64,000 bases of DNA from Modestobacter marinus (GTDB lineage Bacteria > Actinomycetota > Actinomycetes > Mycobacteriales > Geodermatophilaceae). How positions within the stretch are numbered: the first letter of the stretch is position 1; each line of letters opens with the position of its first letter. The DNA is taken from positions 1-64,000 of the forward strand of contig NZ_JABGCH010000004.1 of the NCBI RefSeq assembly GCF_019799945.1, written 5' to 3'. Below are positions 7,923 to 17,296 of this stretch, in pieces. The notes below the pieces were generated by a model. It saw nothing but the letters and a program-made list of their open reading frames with translations. It did not search any database and was not told where the DNA came from. Made by a program: the position numbers and the translations under genes.

Positions 7923-10363
7923 GCGCGCTCTCCGAGCGACCGATCAACCCCGTCGTCGGCACGGCCGTTCCGCACGAGAGCGCCGCGCTGCACGTCACGG
8001 GCGAGGCGCTCTACACCGACGACCTGGCGTACCGGACCAAGGACGTGCTGCACGCCCACCCGGTGCAGGCGCTGCGCGCGCACGCGCGGATCACCGGGCT
8101 GCGCACCGAGCCGGCCCTCCAGGTGCCCGGTGTGGTCCGGGTGCTCACCGCGGCGGACGTCCCCGGGGTCAACGACGCCGGCGTGAAGCACGACGAGCCG
8201 CTGTTCCCCGACGAGGTCATGTTCTACGGCCACGCGGTGTGCTGGGTGCTCGGCGAGACCCTCGAGGCCGCTCGGCTCGGCGCCGCGGCGGTCGAGGTGG
8301 ACCTCGAGCCGCTGCCCTCGCTGATCACCGTCCGGGAGGCCATCGACGCGGGGAGCTTCCAGGGCGGGCAGCCGACCCTGGAGCGGGGTGACGTCGAGGC
8401 GGGCCTCGACGGCTCGGCGCACGTCTTCAGCGGCGAGTTCGAGTTCGCCGGCCAGGAGCACTTCTACCTGGAGACCCACTGCGCGCTCGCGCTCGTCGAC
8501 GAGAACGGCCAGGTCTTCGTGCAGAGCAGCACCCAGCACCCGTCGGAGACGCAGGAGATCGTCGCCCACGTCCTGGGCCTGACCAACTCCGAGGTCACGG
8601 TGCAGTGCCTGCGGATGGGCGGCGGGTTCGGCGGCAAGGAGATGCAGCCGCACGGCCTGGCCGCGATCGCCGCCCTGGGCGCCACGCTGACCGGCCGGCC
8701 GGTCCGGCTGCGGCTGAACCGGTCCCAGGACATCTCGATGACCGGCAAGCGGCACGGGTTCCACGCCCGCTGGCGGGTCGGCTTCGACGACGACGGCCGC
8801 CTCCAGGCGCTGGACGCGACCCTCACCTCCGACGGCGGCTGGAGCCTCGACCTGTCCGAGCCGGTGCTGGCCCGGGCGCTGTGCCACATCGACAACGCGT
8901 ACTGGATCCCGAACGTCCGGGTGAACGGCCGGATCGCCAAGACCAACAAGACCTCCCAGACCGCCTTCCGGGGGTTCGGTGGCCCCCAGGGGATGCTGGT
9001 GATCGAGGACGTCCTGGGCCGCTGCGCGCCGCTGCTCGGTCAGGACGCCGCCACGCTGCGCTCCCGCAACCTCTACACGGCCGGCCAGACCACGCCCTAC
9101 GGGCAGCCCGTCCGGCACCCCGAGCGGCTCGCCGTCGCCTGGCGGCAGGTCCTCGACTCCAGCGACTTCGCCGCCCGCACGCAGGAGGTCGCCGCCTTCA
9201 ACGACGCGCACGCGGACACCAAGCGCGGCCTGGCGATCACCCCGGTGAAGTTCGGGATCTCGTTCAACCTGACGGCGTTCAACCAGGGTGGCGCCCTCGT
9301 CCACGTGTACAAGGACGGGTCGGTGCTGATCAACCACGGCGGCACCGAGATGGGCCAGGGGCTGCACACCAAGATGCTGCAGGTCGCCGCGACCACCCTC
9401 GGCGTCCCGCTCGAGCGGGTCCGGCTGGCCCCGACCCGCACCGACAAGGTCCCCAACACCTCCGCGACGGCGGCGAGCTCGGGCGCCGACCTCAACGGCG
9501 CCGCCATCAAGAACGCCTGCGAGCAGATCCGCGAGCGCCTGGCGCAGGTCGCCGCGGAGCGGCTCGGCGTCGCCCCGGCGGACGTGCGGTTCGCGGACGG
9601 CCAGGCGCGCGGCATCGCCTTCGCCAGCGAGCCGGTGCCCTGGGACGAGCTCGTGAAACTCGCCTACTTCCAGCGCGTCCAGCTCTGGGCGGCCGGCTTC
9701 TACCGCACCGAGGGGCTGCACTGGGACTCCTCGACCATGCGCGGGGAGCCGTTCAAGTACTTCGCCTACGGCGTCGCGGCGGCCGAGGTCGAGGTCGACG
9801 GCTACACCGGCGCGTACCACGTCCGGCGGGTCGACATCGTGCACGACGTCGGGGACACGCTCTCGCCGCTGGTCGACATCGGCCAGATCGAGGGCGGCTT
9901 CGTGCAGGGCGTCGGCTGGCTGACCCTCGAGGACCTGCGCTGGGACGAGGGGCAGGGCGTCACCCGCGGCCGGCTGGCCACCGCGGCGGCCAGCACCTAC
10001 AAGCTGCCCAGCTTCTCCGAGATGCCCGAGGTCTTCAACGTCACGCTGCTGACCAACGCCACCGAGGAGGGCGCCGTCTACGGCTCGAAGGCGGTCGGCG
10101 AGCCGCCGCTGATGCTGGCGTTCTCGGTCCGCGAGGCGCTGCGCCAGGCCGCGGCCGCGTTCGGGCCGGCCGGCACGGGCGTGGACCTCGCCTCCCCGGC
10201 GACGCCGGAGGCCGTCTTCTGGGCCATCCAGCGGGCGCGCGGCACCGAGGGCGGGCACGTCGCCGAGGGCTCCCCCGGCGTCCGCCCCGCCCAGCCGGGG
10301 GCCGACGCCCCGGCGATGCGGCCCTACTCCGAGCGCGTCCAGCACGTGCTGACCCAGACGTGA
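7919..10363 (+). CDS. xdhB: Xanthine dehydrogenase molybdenum-binding large subunit
   Basis: 814 residues; hydroxylates hypoxanthine to xanthine and xanthine to urate at a molybdopterin site. Seen in order: the N-terminal aldehyde-oxidase hammerhead domain (ALHVTGEALYTDD), MGGGFGGKE, TAFRGFGGPQG and GTEMGQGLHTK of the cofactor site, and GSKAVGEPPLMLA near the C-terminus carrying the catalytic Glu. The start overlaps the xdhA stop by four bases, implying coupled translation. About 40 residues after the last conserved helix are Gly/Pro/Glu-rich and probably disordered. Confidence 0.95.
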   Translation: MSALSERPINPVVGTAVPHESAALHVTGEALYTDDLAYRTKDVLHAHPVQALRAHARITGLRTEPALQVPGVVRVLTAADVPGVNDAGVKHDEPLFPDEVMFYGHAVCWVLGETLEAARLGAAAVEVDLEPLPSLITVREAIDAGSFQGGQPTLERGDVEAGLDGSAHVFSGEFEFAGQEHFYLETHCALALVDENGQVFVQSSTQHPSETQEIVAHVLGLTNSEVTVQCLRMGGGFGGKEMQPHGLAAIAALGATLTGRPVRLRLNRSQDISMTGKRHGFHARWRVGFDDDGRLQALDATLTSDGGWSLDLSEPVLARALCHIDNAYWIPNVRVNGRIAKTNKTSQTAFRGFGGPQGMLVIEDVLGRCAPLLGQDAATLRSRNLYTAGQTTPYGQPVRHPERLAVAWRQVLDSSDFAARTQEVAAFNDAHADTKRGLAITPVKFGISFNLTAFNQGGALVHVYKDGSVLINHGGTEMGQGLHTKMLQVAATTLGVPLERVRLAPTRTDKVPNTSATAASSGADLNGAAIKNACEQIRERLAQVAAERLGVAPADVRFADGQARGIAFASEPVPWDELVKLAYFQRVQLWAAGFYRTEGLHWDSSTMRGEPFKYFAYGVAAAEVEVDGYTGAYHVRRVDIVHDVGDTLSPLVDIGQIEGGFVQGVGWLTLEDLRWDEGQGVTRGRLATAAASTYKLPSFSEMPEVFNVTLLTNATEEGAVYGSKAVGEPPLMLAFSVREALRQAAAAFGPAGTGVDLASPATPEAVFWAIQRARGTEGGHVAEGSPGVRPAQPGADAPAMRPYSERVQHVLTQT

Positions 10364-10373
10364 GGAGGTCGGC

Positions 10374-11210
10374 ATGGACTGGCTGAAGGCCGTCGAGCTG
10401 CTGCGGTCCACGCGGGAACGCGGGGTGCTGGTCACCGTCGCGACCGTGCGCGGCCACGCCCCGCGGGAGGCCGGCGCGAAGATGGTGGTCGGCGCGGAGC
10501 GGACCTGGGGGACCGTCGGGGGCGGGAACCTCGAGGCCGTCGCGGTCGAGCGGGCGCGGGCGCTCCTGGCGGAGGACGCCGCGCGGCCGGAGCTGCTGTC
10601 CCTGGCGCTGTCGGACAAGGCGCCCTACCAGCACGGCGTCCAGTGCTGCGGCGGAGACGTCACCGTGCTGCTCGAACCGCTGCCGGTGGCCCCCGCCGTC
10701 GGCATCTTCGGGGTCGGGCACGTGGGGCTGGAGCTCGCCCGCATCCTGGCCCGGCGCGACCTGGACCTGCACCTGGTCGACTCCCGGCCCGAGCAGCTCA
10801 CCCCGGAGCGGCTGGCGGTGCTGGACGACGCGCAGGCCCGGGTGCACGTGCACCACGTCCCGGTGCTGCCCGAGCTGGTCCTCGCCGAGCTGCCCCCGGG
10901 GGCGCACGTGCTGATCATGACCCACGACCACGCCGAGGACGCGGCCCTGTGCGACGCCGCGCTGCGCACGCCGCAGCTGGGCTCCATCGGCCTCATCGGG
11001 TCGGCGGGGAAGTGGGCGCGCTTCCGGGCGAAGCTCGCCGCCGAGGGGCACACCCCGGAGGACATCGCCCGGATCAGGACGCCGATCGGGCTGCCCGGCC
11101 TGGCCGGCAAGGATCCCTCGACGATCGCGGTGAGCGTCGCGGCGGCCCTGATCCAGACGTTCGAGGCCGAGCACGCTCCCGCGCGGGCGAGCAGGGAGGT
11201 CCGGTCGTGA
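10374..11210 (+). CDS. xdhC: XdhC molybdenum-cofactor insertion/sulfuration chaperone
   Basis: 278 residues of the XdhC/CoxI family. Such proteins bind molybdenum cofactor and assist its sulfuration and insertion into xanthine dehydrogenase. The N-terminal domain has RGHAPREAGAKM, GTVGGGNLE and the conserved VQCCGGD; the C-terminal Rossmann domain has IFGVGHVGLELARIL and a closing IGLIGSAGKWARF. The start follows a GAGGAGG site ten bases after xdhB, and the end overlaps the guanine deaminase start by GTGA. Confidence 0.93.
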   Translation: MDWLKAVELLRSTRERGVLVTVATVRGHAPREAGAKMVVGAERTWGTVGGGNLEAVAVERARALLAEDAARPELLSLALSDKAPYQHGVQCCGGDVTVLLEPLPVAPAVGIFGVGHVGLELARILARRDLDLHLVDSRPEQLTPERLAVLDDAQARVHVHHVPVLPELVLAELPPGAHVLIMTHDHAEDAALCDAALRTPQLGSIGLIGSAGKWARFRAKLAAEGHTPEDIARIRTPIGLPGLAGKDPSTIAVSVAAALIQTFEAEHAPARASREVRS

Positions 11211-12547
11211 CGCTGTTCCGCGGGACTGTCGTCGACACCCCCGACGACCCGTTCACCGGCGGGGTGCTCCGGGTGGAGGCCGACGGCGGGCTGCTCGTCC
11301 GGGCGGGCGAGATCGTCGAGCGCGGCGGCTTCGCCGAGCTGCGCGCCCGGCACGCCGAGGAGGACGTCGTCGACCTGACCGGGGGCCTGCTGCTGCCCGG
11401 GTTCGTCGACACCCACGTGCACTTCCCGCAGGTCCGGGCGATGGGTGGGCTGGGCATGCCGCTGCTGGACTGGCTGGAGCAGTGCGCGCTCCCCGAGGAG
11501 GCCCGGCTCGCCGACCAGCCGTACGCGCAGGCGGTGGCCGCCGACTTCGTCAGCGGCCTGGCCCAGGCCGGGACGACGACGGCGCTGGTGTTCGGTGCGC
11601 ACTTCGCCCCCGCGGTCGACGCGCTGTTCACCGAGGCCGCCCGGGTCGGCCTGCGGGTGACCGGCGGGCTCGTGGTCAGCGACCGGCTGCTGCGCGCGGA
11701 CCTGCTGACCACCCCGGAGCGGGCCTACGAGGAGGGGCTGGCGCTGGCCCGCCGGTGGCACGGGGTGGGCCGCGCCCGCTACGCCGTCACCCCGCGGTTC
11801 TCGCTGTCGTGCGGCGACGCGCTGCTGGACGCCTGCGGGTCGCTGCTGCGCGACGTCCCCGGCGCCTGGTTCACCTCCCACGTCAACGAGAACGCGCTGG
11901 AGATCGCCACCGTCGCGGAGCTCTTCGAGGGCAGCGTCTACGTCGACACCTACGACCGGCACGGCCTGATCGGACGCAACAGCGTGCTGGCGCACAACGT
12001 CCACCCCACGGACGACGAGCTGCAACTGCTGTGCCGTCGGGGGGCCAGCATCGCGCACTGCCCGACCAGCAACGCCGCGCTGGGCAGCGGCATCTTCTCG
12101 CTCAAGCGGCACGTGGACGCCGGCGTCCGGGTGGCGCTGGGCTCCGACGTCGGCGCCGGCACCGGGTTCTCGCTGCTCAAGGAGGCCCTGCAGGCCTACT
12201 TCCTGCAGCAGCTGCTGGGCGCCGACGGGCAGCGGCTCACCCCTGCCCACCTGCTGCACCTGGCCACGTCAGCCGGCGCCGACGCCCTCGGCCTGGCCGA
12301 CCAGGTGGGCGACCTGGGGGTCGGCAAGCGGTTCGACGCGGTGTGGCTGCGGCCCCGCCCGGGCTGCACGCTGGACGTCGCGCTGCGCACCGCCTCCGGC
12401 CCGGAGGACGCGCTGGCCCGGGCGTTCGCGCTGGCCTCCCCGGCCGACGTCGACTCGGTGTGGATCGACGGCCGGCCGATCCCGACCGAGCACCGCTACG
12501 CGGGGTCGGTGCCGCGCGAGGCCGTCGTCCCGAACCCGCGCCGGTAG
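11207..12547 (+). CDS. guaD: Guanine deaminase
   Basis: 446-residue amidohydrolase converting guanine to xanthine, the substrate of the enzyme encoded just upstream. Metal-site motifs of the family are present: HVHFPQVRAMGGLGMPLLDWL (ligands HxH), SHVNEN, AHNVHPTDDEL, SIAHCPTSNAALGSG and LGSDVGAGTGFSLL. GTG at 11207 was taken because GGGAGG sits at good spacing and the codon overlaps the xdhC stop. It is the last gene of the run, so the operon covers guanine to urate together with purine or urate transport; no uricase gene is in the window. Confidence 0.95.
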   Translation: MTLFRGTVVDTPDDPFTGGVLRVEADGGLLVRAGEIVERGGFAELRARHAEEDVVDLTGGLLLPGFVDTHVHFPQVRAMGGLGMPLLDWLEQCALPEEARLADQPYAQAVAADFVSGLAQAGTTTALVFGAHFAPAVDALFTEAARVGLRVTGGLVVSDRLLRADLLTTPERAYEEGLALARRWHGVGRARYAVTPRFSLSCGDALLDACGSLLRDVPGAWFTSHVNENALEIATVAELFEGSVYVDTYDRHGLIGRNSVLAHNVHPTDDELQLLCRRGASIAHCPTSNAALGSGIFSLKRHVDAGVRVALGSDVGAGTGFSLLKEALQAYFLQQLLGADGQRLTPAHLLHLATSAGADALGLADQVGDLGVGKRFDAVWLRPRPGCTLDVALRTASGPEDALARAFALASPADVDSVWIDGRPIPTEHRYAGSVPREAVVPNPRR

Positions 12548-13345
<798 letters not shown>

Positions 13346-13347
13346 GC

Positions 13348-14127
13348 ATGGGAATCCTCGAGGGCAAGAAGATCCTGATCGCCGGCGTGCTGACCGAGGC
13401 GTCGATCGCGTTCTCGGCCGCCCGGATCGCGCAGGAGCAGGGCGCGACCGTCGTGCTGTCCAACTTCGGCCGGGCCTTCTCGCTCTGCCAGCGGATCGCC
13501 AAGCGGCTGCCGCAGGAGGCGCCGGTCGTGGAGCTCGACGTCACCAACACCGAGCACCTCGCCACGCTGGCCGACCGGCTGCGCGAGCACCTGGGCGGCG
13601 ACGAGGCACGCCTGGACGGGGTCGTGCACTCCATCGGCTTCGCGCCGCAGGAGGCGATGGGCGAGGGGTTCCCCGAGGTCGCGTGGGAGCACGCGGCCAC
13701 CGCCTTCCAGGTGTCCACCTGGTCGCTGGCCTCCCTCACCCAGGCCTGCCGGCCACTGTTCGGCGAGACCGCCTCGGTGGTCGGCCTGACCTTCGACGCG
13801 ACCGTCGCCTGGCCGGTGTACGGCTGGATGGGCGCGGCGAAGGCCGCGCTGGAGTCGACCTCTCGCTACCTGGCCCGGGAGCTGGGCCCGGAGGGCGTCC
13901 GGGTCAACCTGGTCGCCGCCGGCCCGCTGCGCACCATGGCGATGAAGTCGATCCCGGGCAGCAACCAGTTCGAGGAGGCCTGGGAGCAGCGCGCACCGCT
14001 GGGCTGGTCGGTCACCGACACCGAGCCGGCCGGCAAGGCCGTCGCCGCGCTGCTGTCGGACTGGTTCCCGGCCACCACCGGCGAGATCGTCCACGTCGAC
14101 GGTGGATTCCACGCAGTAGGAGTGTGA
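13348..14127 (+). CDS. inhA: Enoyl-ACP reductase, InhA type
   Basis: 259-residue NADH-dependent enoyl-ACP reductase completing the elongation cycle with the preceding FabG. InhA-type landmarks: N-terminal ILIAGVLTEASIAFSAARIAQ, GVVHSIGFAP (cofactor-contact Ser), the active Tyr in PVYGWMGAAKAALES with its Lys seven residues on, NLVAAGPLRTMAMKSIPG, and the closing LLSDWFPATTGEIVHVDGG. Two bases separate it from fabG, and its stop overlaps the ferrochelatase start by GTGA. Confidence 0.93.
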   Translation: MGILEGKKILIAGVLTEASIAFSAARIAQEQGATVVLSNFGRAFSLCQRIAKRLPQEAPVVELDVTNTEHLATLADRLREHLGGDEARLDGVVHSIGFAPQEAMGEGFPEVAWEHAATAFQVSTWSLASLTQACRPLFGETASVVGLTFDATVAWPVYGWMGAAKAALESTSRYLARELGPEGVRVNLVAAGPLRTMAMKSIPGSNQFEEAWEQRAPLGWSVTDTEPAGKAVAALLSDWFPATTGEIVHVDGGFHAVGV

Positions 14128-15329
14128 GCACCACGAGCACCACCTCGACGCCGGACCGGGCCTCCCGGGCCCGCCCGGCGCACCCCCTGCCGGACGGCGT
14201 CTCCCTCACCCCGCCCGGGCAGGAGCCCGACCAGGAGCCCTCGCTCGCCGTGCGCAACAACGGCGGGGTCCCGCCGGCGGTCGCGCCCGCACCGCCCGGC
14301 CGCCGCGACGCCCTGCTGGTGCTCGGCTTCGGCGGGCCCGAGGGCCCCGAGGACGTGATGCCGTTCCTGGAGAACGTGACCCGCGGCCGCGGCATCCCGC
14401 GGGAGCGGCTGGCGGCGGTCGCGGAGCACTACCTCCACTTCGGCGGGGTGAGCCCGATCAACGATCAGAACCGGGCGCTGGTCGAGGCGCTGCGCGGCGA
14501 GCTGGGCGACGCCGGCCTCGACCTGCCGGTCTACTGGGGCAACCGGAACTGGGCGCCCTACGTCGAGGACGTCTGGCGGCAGATGGCCGAGGACGGCGTC
14601 GAGCACGCCTACGTGCTCGCCACCTCGGCTTACGCGTCCTTCTCCGGCTGCCGGCAGTACCACGAGGACGTCGCCCGGGCGCGGGTCGCGCTGGAGTCCG
14701 ACCCCACCGCGCCGGCCGGGCCGACCGCCGAGAAGCTGCCGCACTACTTCGACCAGCCGGGGTTCGTCCGGGCCAACGCCGACGCCCTCGCCGCCGCCCT
14801 CGACGAGTTGCCCGGCGATCTCCGGGGCACCGCCCGGCTGGTCGCCACCGCGCACAGCATCCCGAACGCGATGGCCGACGTCGCCGGGCCGCAGGGGCAC
14901 GCCTACGAGGCGGAGCTGCAGCGCGCCGCCCAGCTCGTCGTCGACGCGGCCGCTCCCGGGCGGGAGTTCGACCTGGTGTGGCAGAGCCGCAGCGGGCCGC
15001 CCTCGGTGCCGTGGCTGGAGCCCGACGTCAACGACCACCTGCGGGCGCTGGCCGAGTCGGGGGAGCGGGCCGTCGTCCTCTTCCCGATCGGCTTCATCAG
15101 CGACCACCTCGAGGTGATCTGGGACCTCGACAACGAGGCCGAGGAGACGGCGGGCGAGCTCGGGCTGGCCTTCGCGCGGGCGGCCACGGCGGGCACCCAC
15201 CCGGCGTTCGTGGCAGGCCTGCGGGAGGTGCTGCAGGAGCGCCGCTCCGGCGGGGAGCCGCGCCTGGGCACCAACTGCCCCGCCTCCTGCTGCTTCGTGA
15301 GACGCCCGGCGCGCCCTGCCGGGAACTGA
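14124..15329 (+). CDS. hemH: Ferrochelatase (coproporphyrin III type expected)
   Basis: 401 residues from GTG 14124. Inserts iron into the porphyrin in haem synthesis; actinobacterial members act on coproporphyrin III (family knowledge). The core runs from LLVLGFGGPEGPEDVMPFL through YWGNRNWAPYVEDV, VATAHSIPNAMA and VWQSRSGPPSVPWLEPDV. Four cysteines fit the 2Fe-2S cluster known in mycobacterial ferrochelatase: Cys176 (SGCRQY) and Cys385/Cys389/Cys390 (NCPASCC). The first 45 residues are Thr/Pro-rich and unconserved, and the ribosome site for 14124 is only two bases away, so GTG 14250 is a possible start. Third gene of the fabG-inhA-hemH unit. Confidence 0.92.
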   Translation: MSTTSTTSTPDRASRARPAHPLPDGVSLTPPGQEPDQEPSLAVRNNGGVPPAVAPAPPGRRDALLVLGFGGPEGPEDVMPFLENVTRGRGIPRERLAAVAEHYLHFGGVSPINDQNRALVEALRGELGDAGLDLPVYWGNRNWAPYVEDVWRQMAEDGVEHAYVLATSAYASFSGCRQYHEDVARARVALESDPTAPAGPTAEKLPHYFDQPGFVRANADALAAALDELPGDLRGTARLVATAHSIPNAMADVAGPQGHAYEAELQRAAQLVVDAAAPGREFDLVWQSRSGPPSVPWLEPDVNDHLRALAESGERAVVLFPIGFISDHLEVIWDLDNEAEETAGELGLAFARAATAGTHPAFVAGLREVLQERRSGGEPRLGTNCPASCCFVRRPARPAGN

Positions 15330-15383
15330 CGCCCGCCTCCTGACGCTCGTCCGACCAGCTCACCCCGACGCGAGCCGTCCTGC

Positions 15384-15869
15384 CTAGGGAGCGGCCTGCA
15401 GCGGCTCGGTGGAGCCCGCGTCCAGCGCGTTCCGGATCTGCGTCAGCGCGGCGCGGACCAGCCGGCCGTAGTCGTCGTCGGCCAGCACGTGGACCTCTGC
15501 CTCTGCCTCGGCCACGTGTCGCCGCGCCGCGGCCGGGTCGCCGAGCCGGCGGTGGCAGTCGGCCACGCTCAGCTGCAGCGAGGGCAGGAACCCGCGCACC
15601 TGCATGCCGGGGTCGAACCGGGCGGTGCGCTCGTCGGTCAGCTCGGTGACGGCGGCCAGCGCCCGCTCGTCCCAGGCCAGCTCCTCGCGGACGTCGTCCT
15701 GCAGGTCGGCGAGGAAGTGGGCGATCGTCACGCGGTGCAGCGGGTCGCCCGCGACGCCCGCCTGCTGCCACAGCTCCACCAGCCGGTCCCGAGCGCCTGG
15801 GCGGTCGCCCGCACGCCCCGCCTCGACGGCTGCCGTGACGGCGGCGATCGTCGGGTCGGCTGCGGTCAT
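15384..15869 (-). CDS. Hypothetical helical (TPR-like) protein
   Basis: 161 residues, all-helical in appearance, with Ala-rich paired helices such as PGARDRLVELWQQAG, RVTIAHFLADLQDDVREELAWDERAL and LSVADCHRRLGDPAAARRHVAEAEA that look like degenerate tetratricopeptide repeats. No signal peptide or catalytic motif. It starts 39 bases after the next minus-strand gene upstream ends, so the two are probably one operon. Function unknown; a protein-protein scaffold role would be a guess. Confidence 0.65.
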   Translation of the reverse strand: MTAADPTIAAVTAAVEAGRAGDRPGARDRLVELWQQAGVAGDPLHRVTIAHFLADLQDDVREELAWDERALAAVTELTDERTARFDPGMQVRGFLPSLQLSVADCHRRLGDPAAARRHVAEAEAEVHVLADDDYGRLVRAALTQIRNALDAGSTEPLQAAP

Positions 15870-15908
15870 CGGGCCACCCCCCGGGTCGGGATCGCGAGCG
15901 AGCGCGGG

Positions 15909-16649
15909 TCAGGCCCGGGGGACCCAGTTGTAGGCGGCCATCGCGGCCTCCCGGACCGCGGTGGCCAGCGGGCGCAGGGCGTCGTCCCGGGCCGCCGCCT
16001 GGGCGGTGGTGACCGCCGCCCCGGGGGCGTCGGCCATCGCCAGGTCGAGCACCTGCGCCAGCCGTTGCGCCCGGCCGAGCACCGACAGCGCCAGGGGGTC
16101 GTGGTCGGCCGGCAGGCCGGGTGCCGGTGTCCGGCGGGCCAGCCCGGCCAGCAGGCCGGGCACCTCCGGGTGCCAGCGGGCCAGGTCCAGGGAGGCCAGC
16201 GTGCGGGCCGCGTCGCCGACCGCCAGGTCCAGGGCGCCGGACACCCGGCGCAGCGTGTCCTCCACCGGGGGAGCGGCCGGCGGGGCGTCCCGGAGGGGGA
16301 ACGCCGTCCACGACACCGCCTCCGGCCCCAGCTGCTCGGGCACCAGCGCCAGGTGCGCACCCACGGCCGCCTGACCGGACTCCAGGGCGAGCGCGGCGAG
16401 CCCCGGCACCGGAGGCAGCCCGCGGATGTCGCCGGGCGCGGGCAGCACCAGGCGCAGCCGCTGCTCACCGGCCCGGCGCAGCGCGCTCAGCGCCCAGCCC
16501 AGGGGCACGGCGCCGTCGGTGCCCGGCAACCCCACGACCCGGTGGGCGGTGTCGTCGACGAGCGCGTCGAGTGCGTCGTCGTAGGAGGTGCGGCCGGTGA
16601 GCCAGGCGGTGGCCCAGACGGCGAGACGGCCGGCGGCGAGATCGTGCAC
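15909..16649 (-). CDS. Conserved hypothetical actinobacterial protein
   Basis: 246 residues from GTG 16649. The sequence is soluble and Ala/Leu/Pro-rich, without a recognised motif; conserved-looking stretches are RLAVWATAWLTGRTSYDDALDAL, the LRLVLPAPGDIRGLPPVPG strand region and the C-terminal AREAAMAAYNWVPRA-like end. Possibly a small-molecule or nucleic-acid associated protein, but nothing in the sequence decides this. First gene of a two-gene minus-strand unit, divergent from nfeD, with a 15-base tandem repeat just upstream of its start. Confidence 0.6.
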   Translation of the reverse strand: MHDLAAGRLAVWATAWLTGRTSYDDALDALVDDTAHRVVGLPGTDGAVPLGWALSALRRAGEQRLRLVLPAPGDIRGLPPVPGLAALALESGQAAVGAHLALVPEQLGPEAVSWTAFPLRDAPPAAPPVEDTLRRVSGALDLAVGDAARTLASLDLARWHPEVPGLLAGLARRTPAPGLPADHDPLALSVLGRAQRLAQVLDLAMADAPGAAVTTAQAAARDDALRPLATAVREAAMAAYNWVPRA

Positions 16650-16662
16650 GGTCGTCGAGGCT

Positions 16663-16708
16663 ACGACGCCGGGCCGGACGACGCCGGGCCGGACGACGGC
16701 GGGCCCGG
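16663..16708. repeat. 15-base tandem repeat in a divergent intergenic region
   Basis: Units at 16663-16677 and 16678-16692 are identical (ACGACGCCGGGCCGG); a third at 16693-16708 differs slightly. The array is between the start of the hypothetical gene at 16649 and the NfeD gene at 16766, so copy number would change the spacing of the divergent promoters. Confidence 0.8.
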
Positions 16709-16765
16709 ACGTGCGCGTTCGCCGGACCCACGGCGGGGAGGCCCGGGCGTGCCAGACTTCGCGGT

Positions 16766-17197
16766 GTGCCCGCCTGGTTGCTCTGGTTGATCGCCGCCGG
16801 TGTCTTCGCGGGCGGGGAAGTGGCCAGCCTCGACCTGGTCCTGCTCATGTTCGCCGGCGGCGCGCTCGGCGGGATGACGGTGGCACTGGTCGGCGGGCCC
16901 GTGGTGCTGCAGCTGATCGCCTTCGTCGTCGTCTCCGCCGCCCTGCTCGCGGTGGTCCGGCCGATCGCCAAGCGGCACCTGCTCGAGCGCACCGAGGAGC
17001 AGCTCGACGGGGTAGCCGCCCTGGTGGGGAAGACCGCCGTGGTCAGCGAGCGGGTGGACAACGAGTCCGGGCACGTGCGGATGGGCCACGACGAGTGGTC
17101 GGCGCGGACCCTCCTCGACGGCGAGGTCCACGAGGTGGGCGCGGAGGTCCGGATCGTGCAGATCGAGGGACCAATCGCCTACGTCGGCGACATCTGA
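16766..17197 (+). CDS. NfeD-like membrane protein
   Basis: 143 residues. Two or three membrane segments (PAWLLWLIAAGVFAGGEV, LVLLMFAGGALGGMTVALVGG, VLQLIAFVVVSAALLAVV) are followed by a C-terminal OB-fold domain (about 80-143: LVGKTAVVSERVDNESGHVRMGHDEWSAR through VRIVQIEGPIAYV). This short NfeD class normally pairs with an SPFH/stomatin protein, which is exactly the next gene. GTG at 16766 gives the usual start a few residues before the first membrane segment; a GTG two bases earlier is out of frame. Confidence 0.87.
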   Translation: MPAWLLWLIAAGVFAGGEVASLDLVLLMFAGGALGGMTVALVGGPVVLQLIAFVVVSAALLAVVRPIAKRHLLERTEEQLDGVAALVGKTAVVSERVDNESGHVRMGHDEWSARTLLDGEVHEVGAEVRIVQIEGPIAYVGDI

Positions 17198-17296
17198 CGT
17201 CGCGATCGGGTGACGCCGCGTCCCCAGTGGATGACGGCGTCCGCGGCGGGGAGCAAGATCGAGCTCCCGCACCACCGATGAACGGAGCGCAGCCCC

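Noticed and set aside
7844-10618. 924-codon open frame on the minus strand
   Set aside because: Antisense to xdhB, whose motifs are complete; the protein is Arg/Gly/His-rich with no domain.
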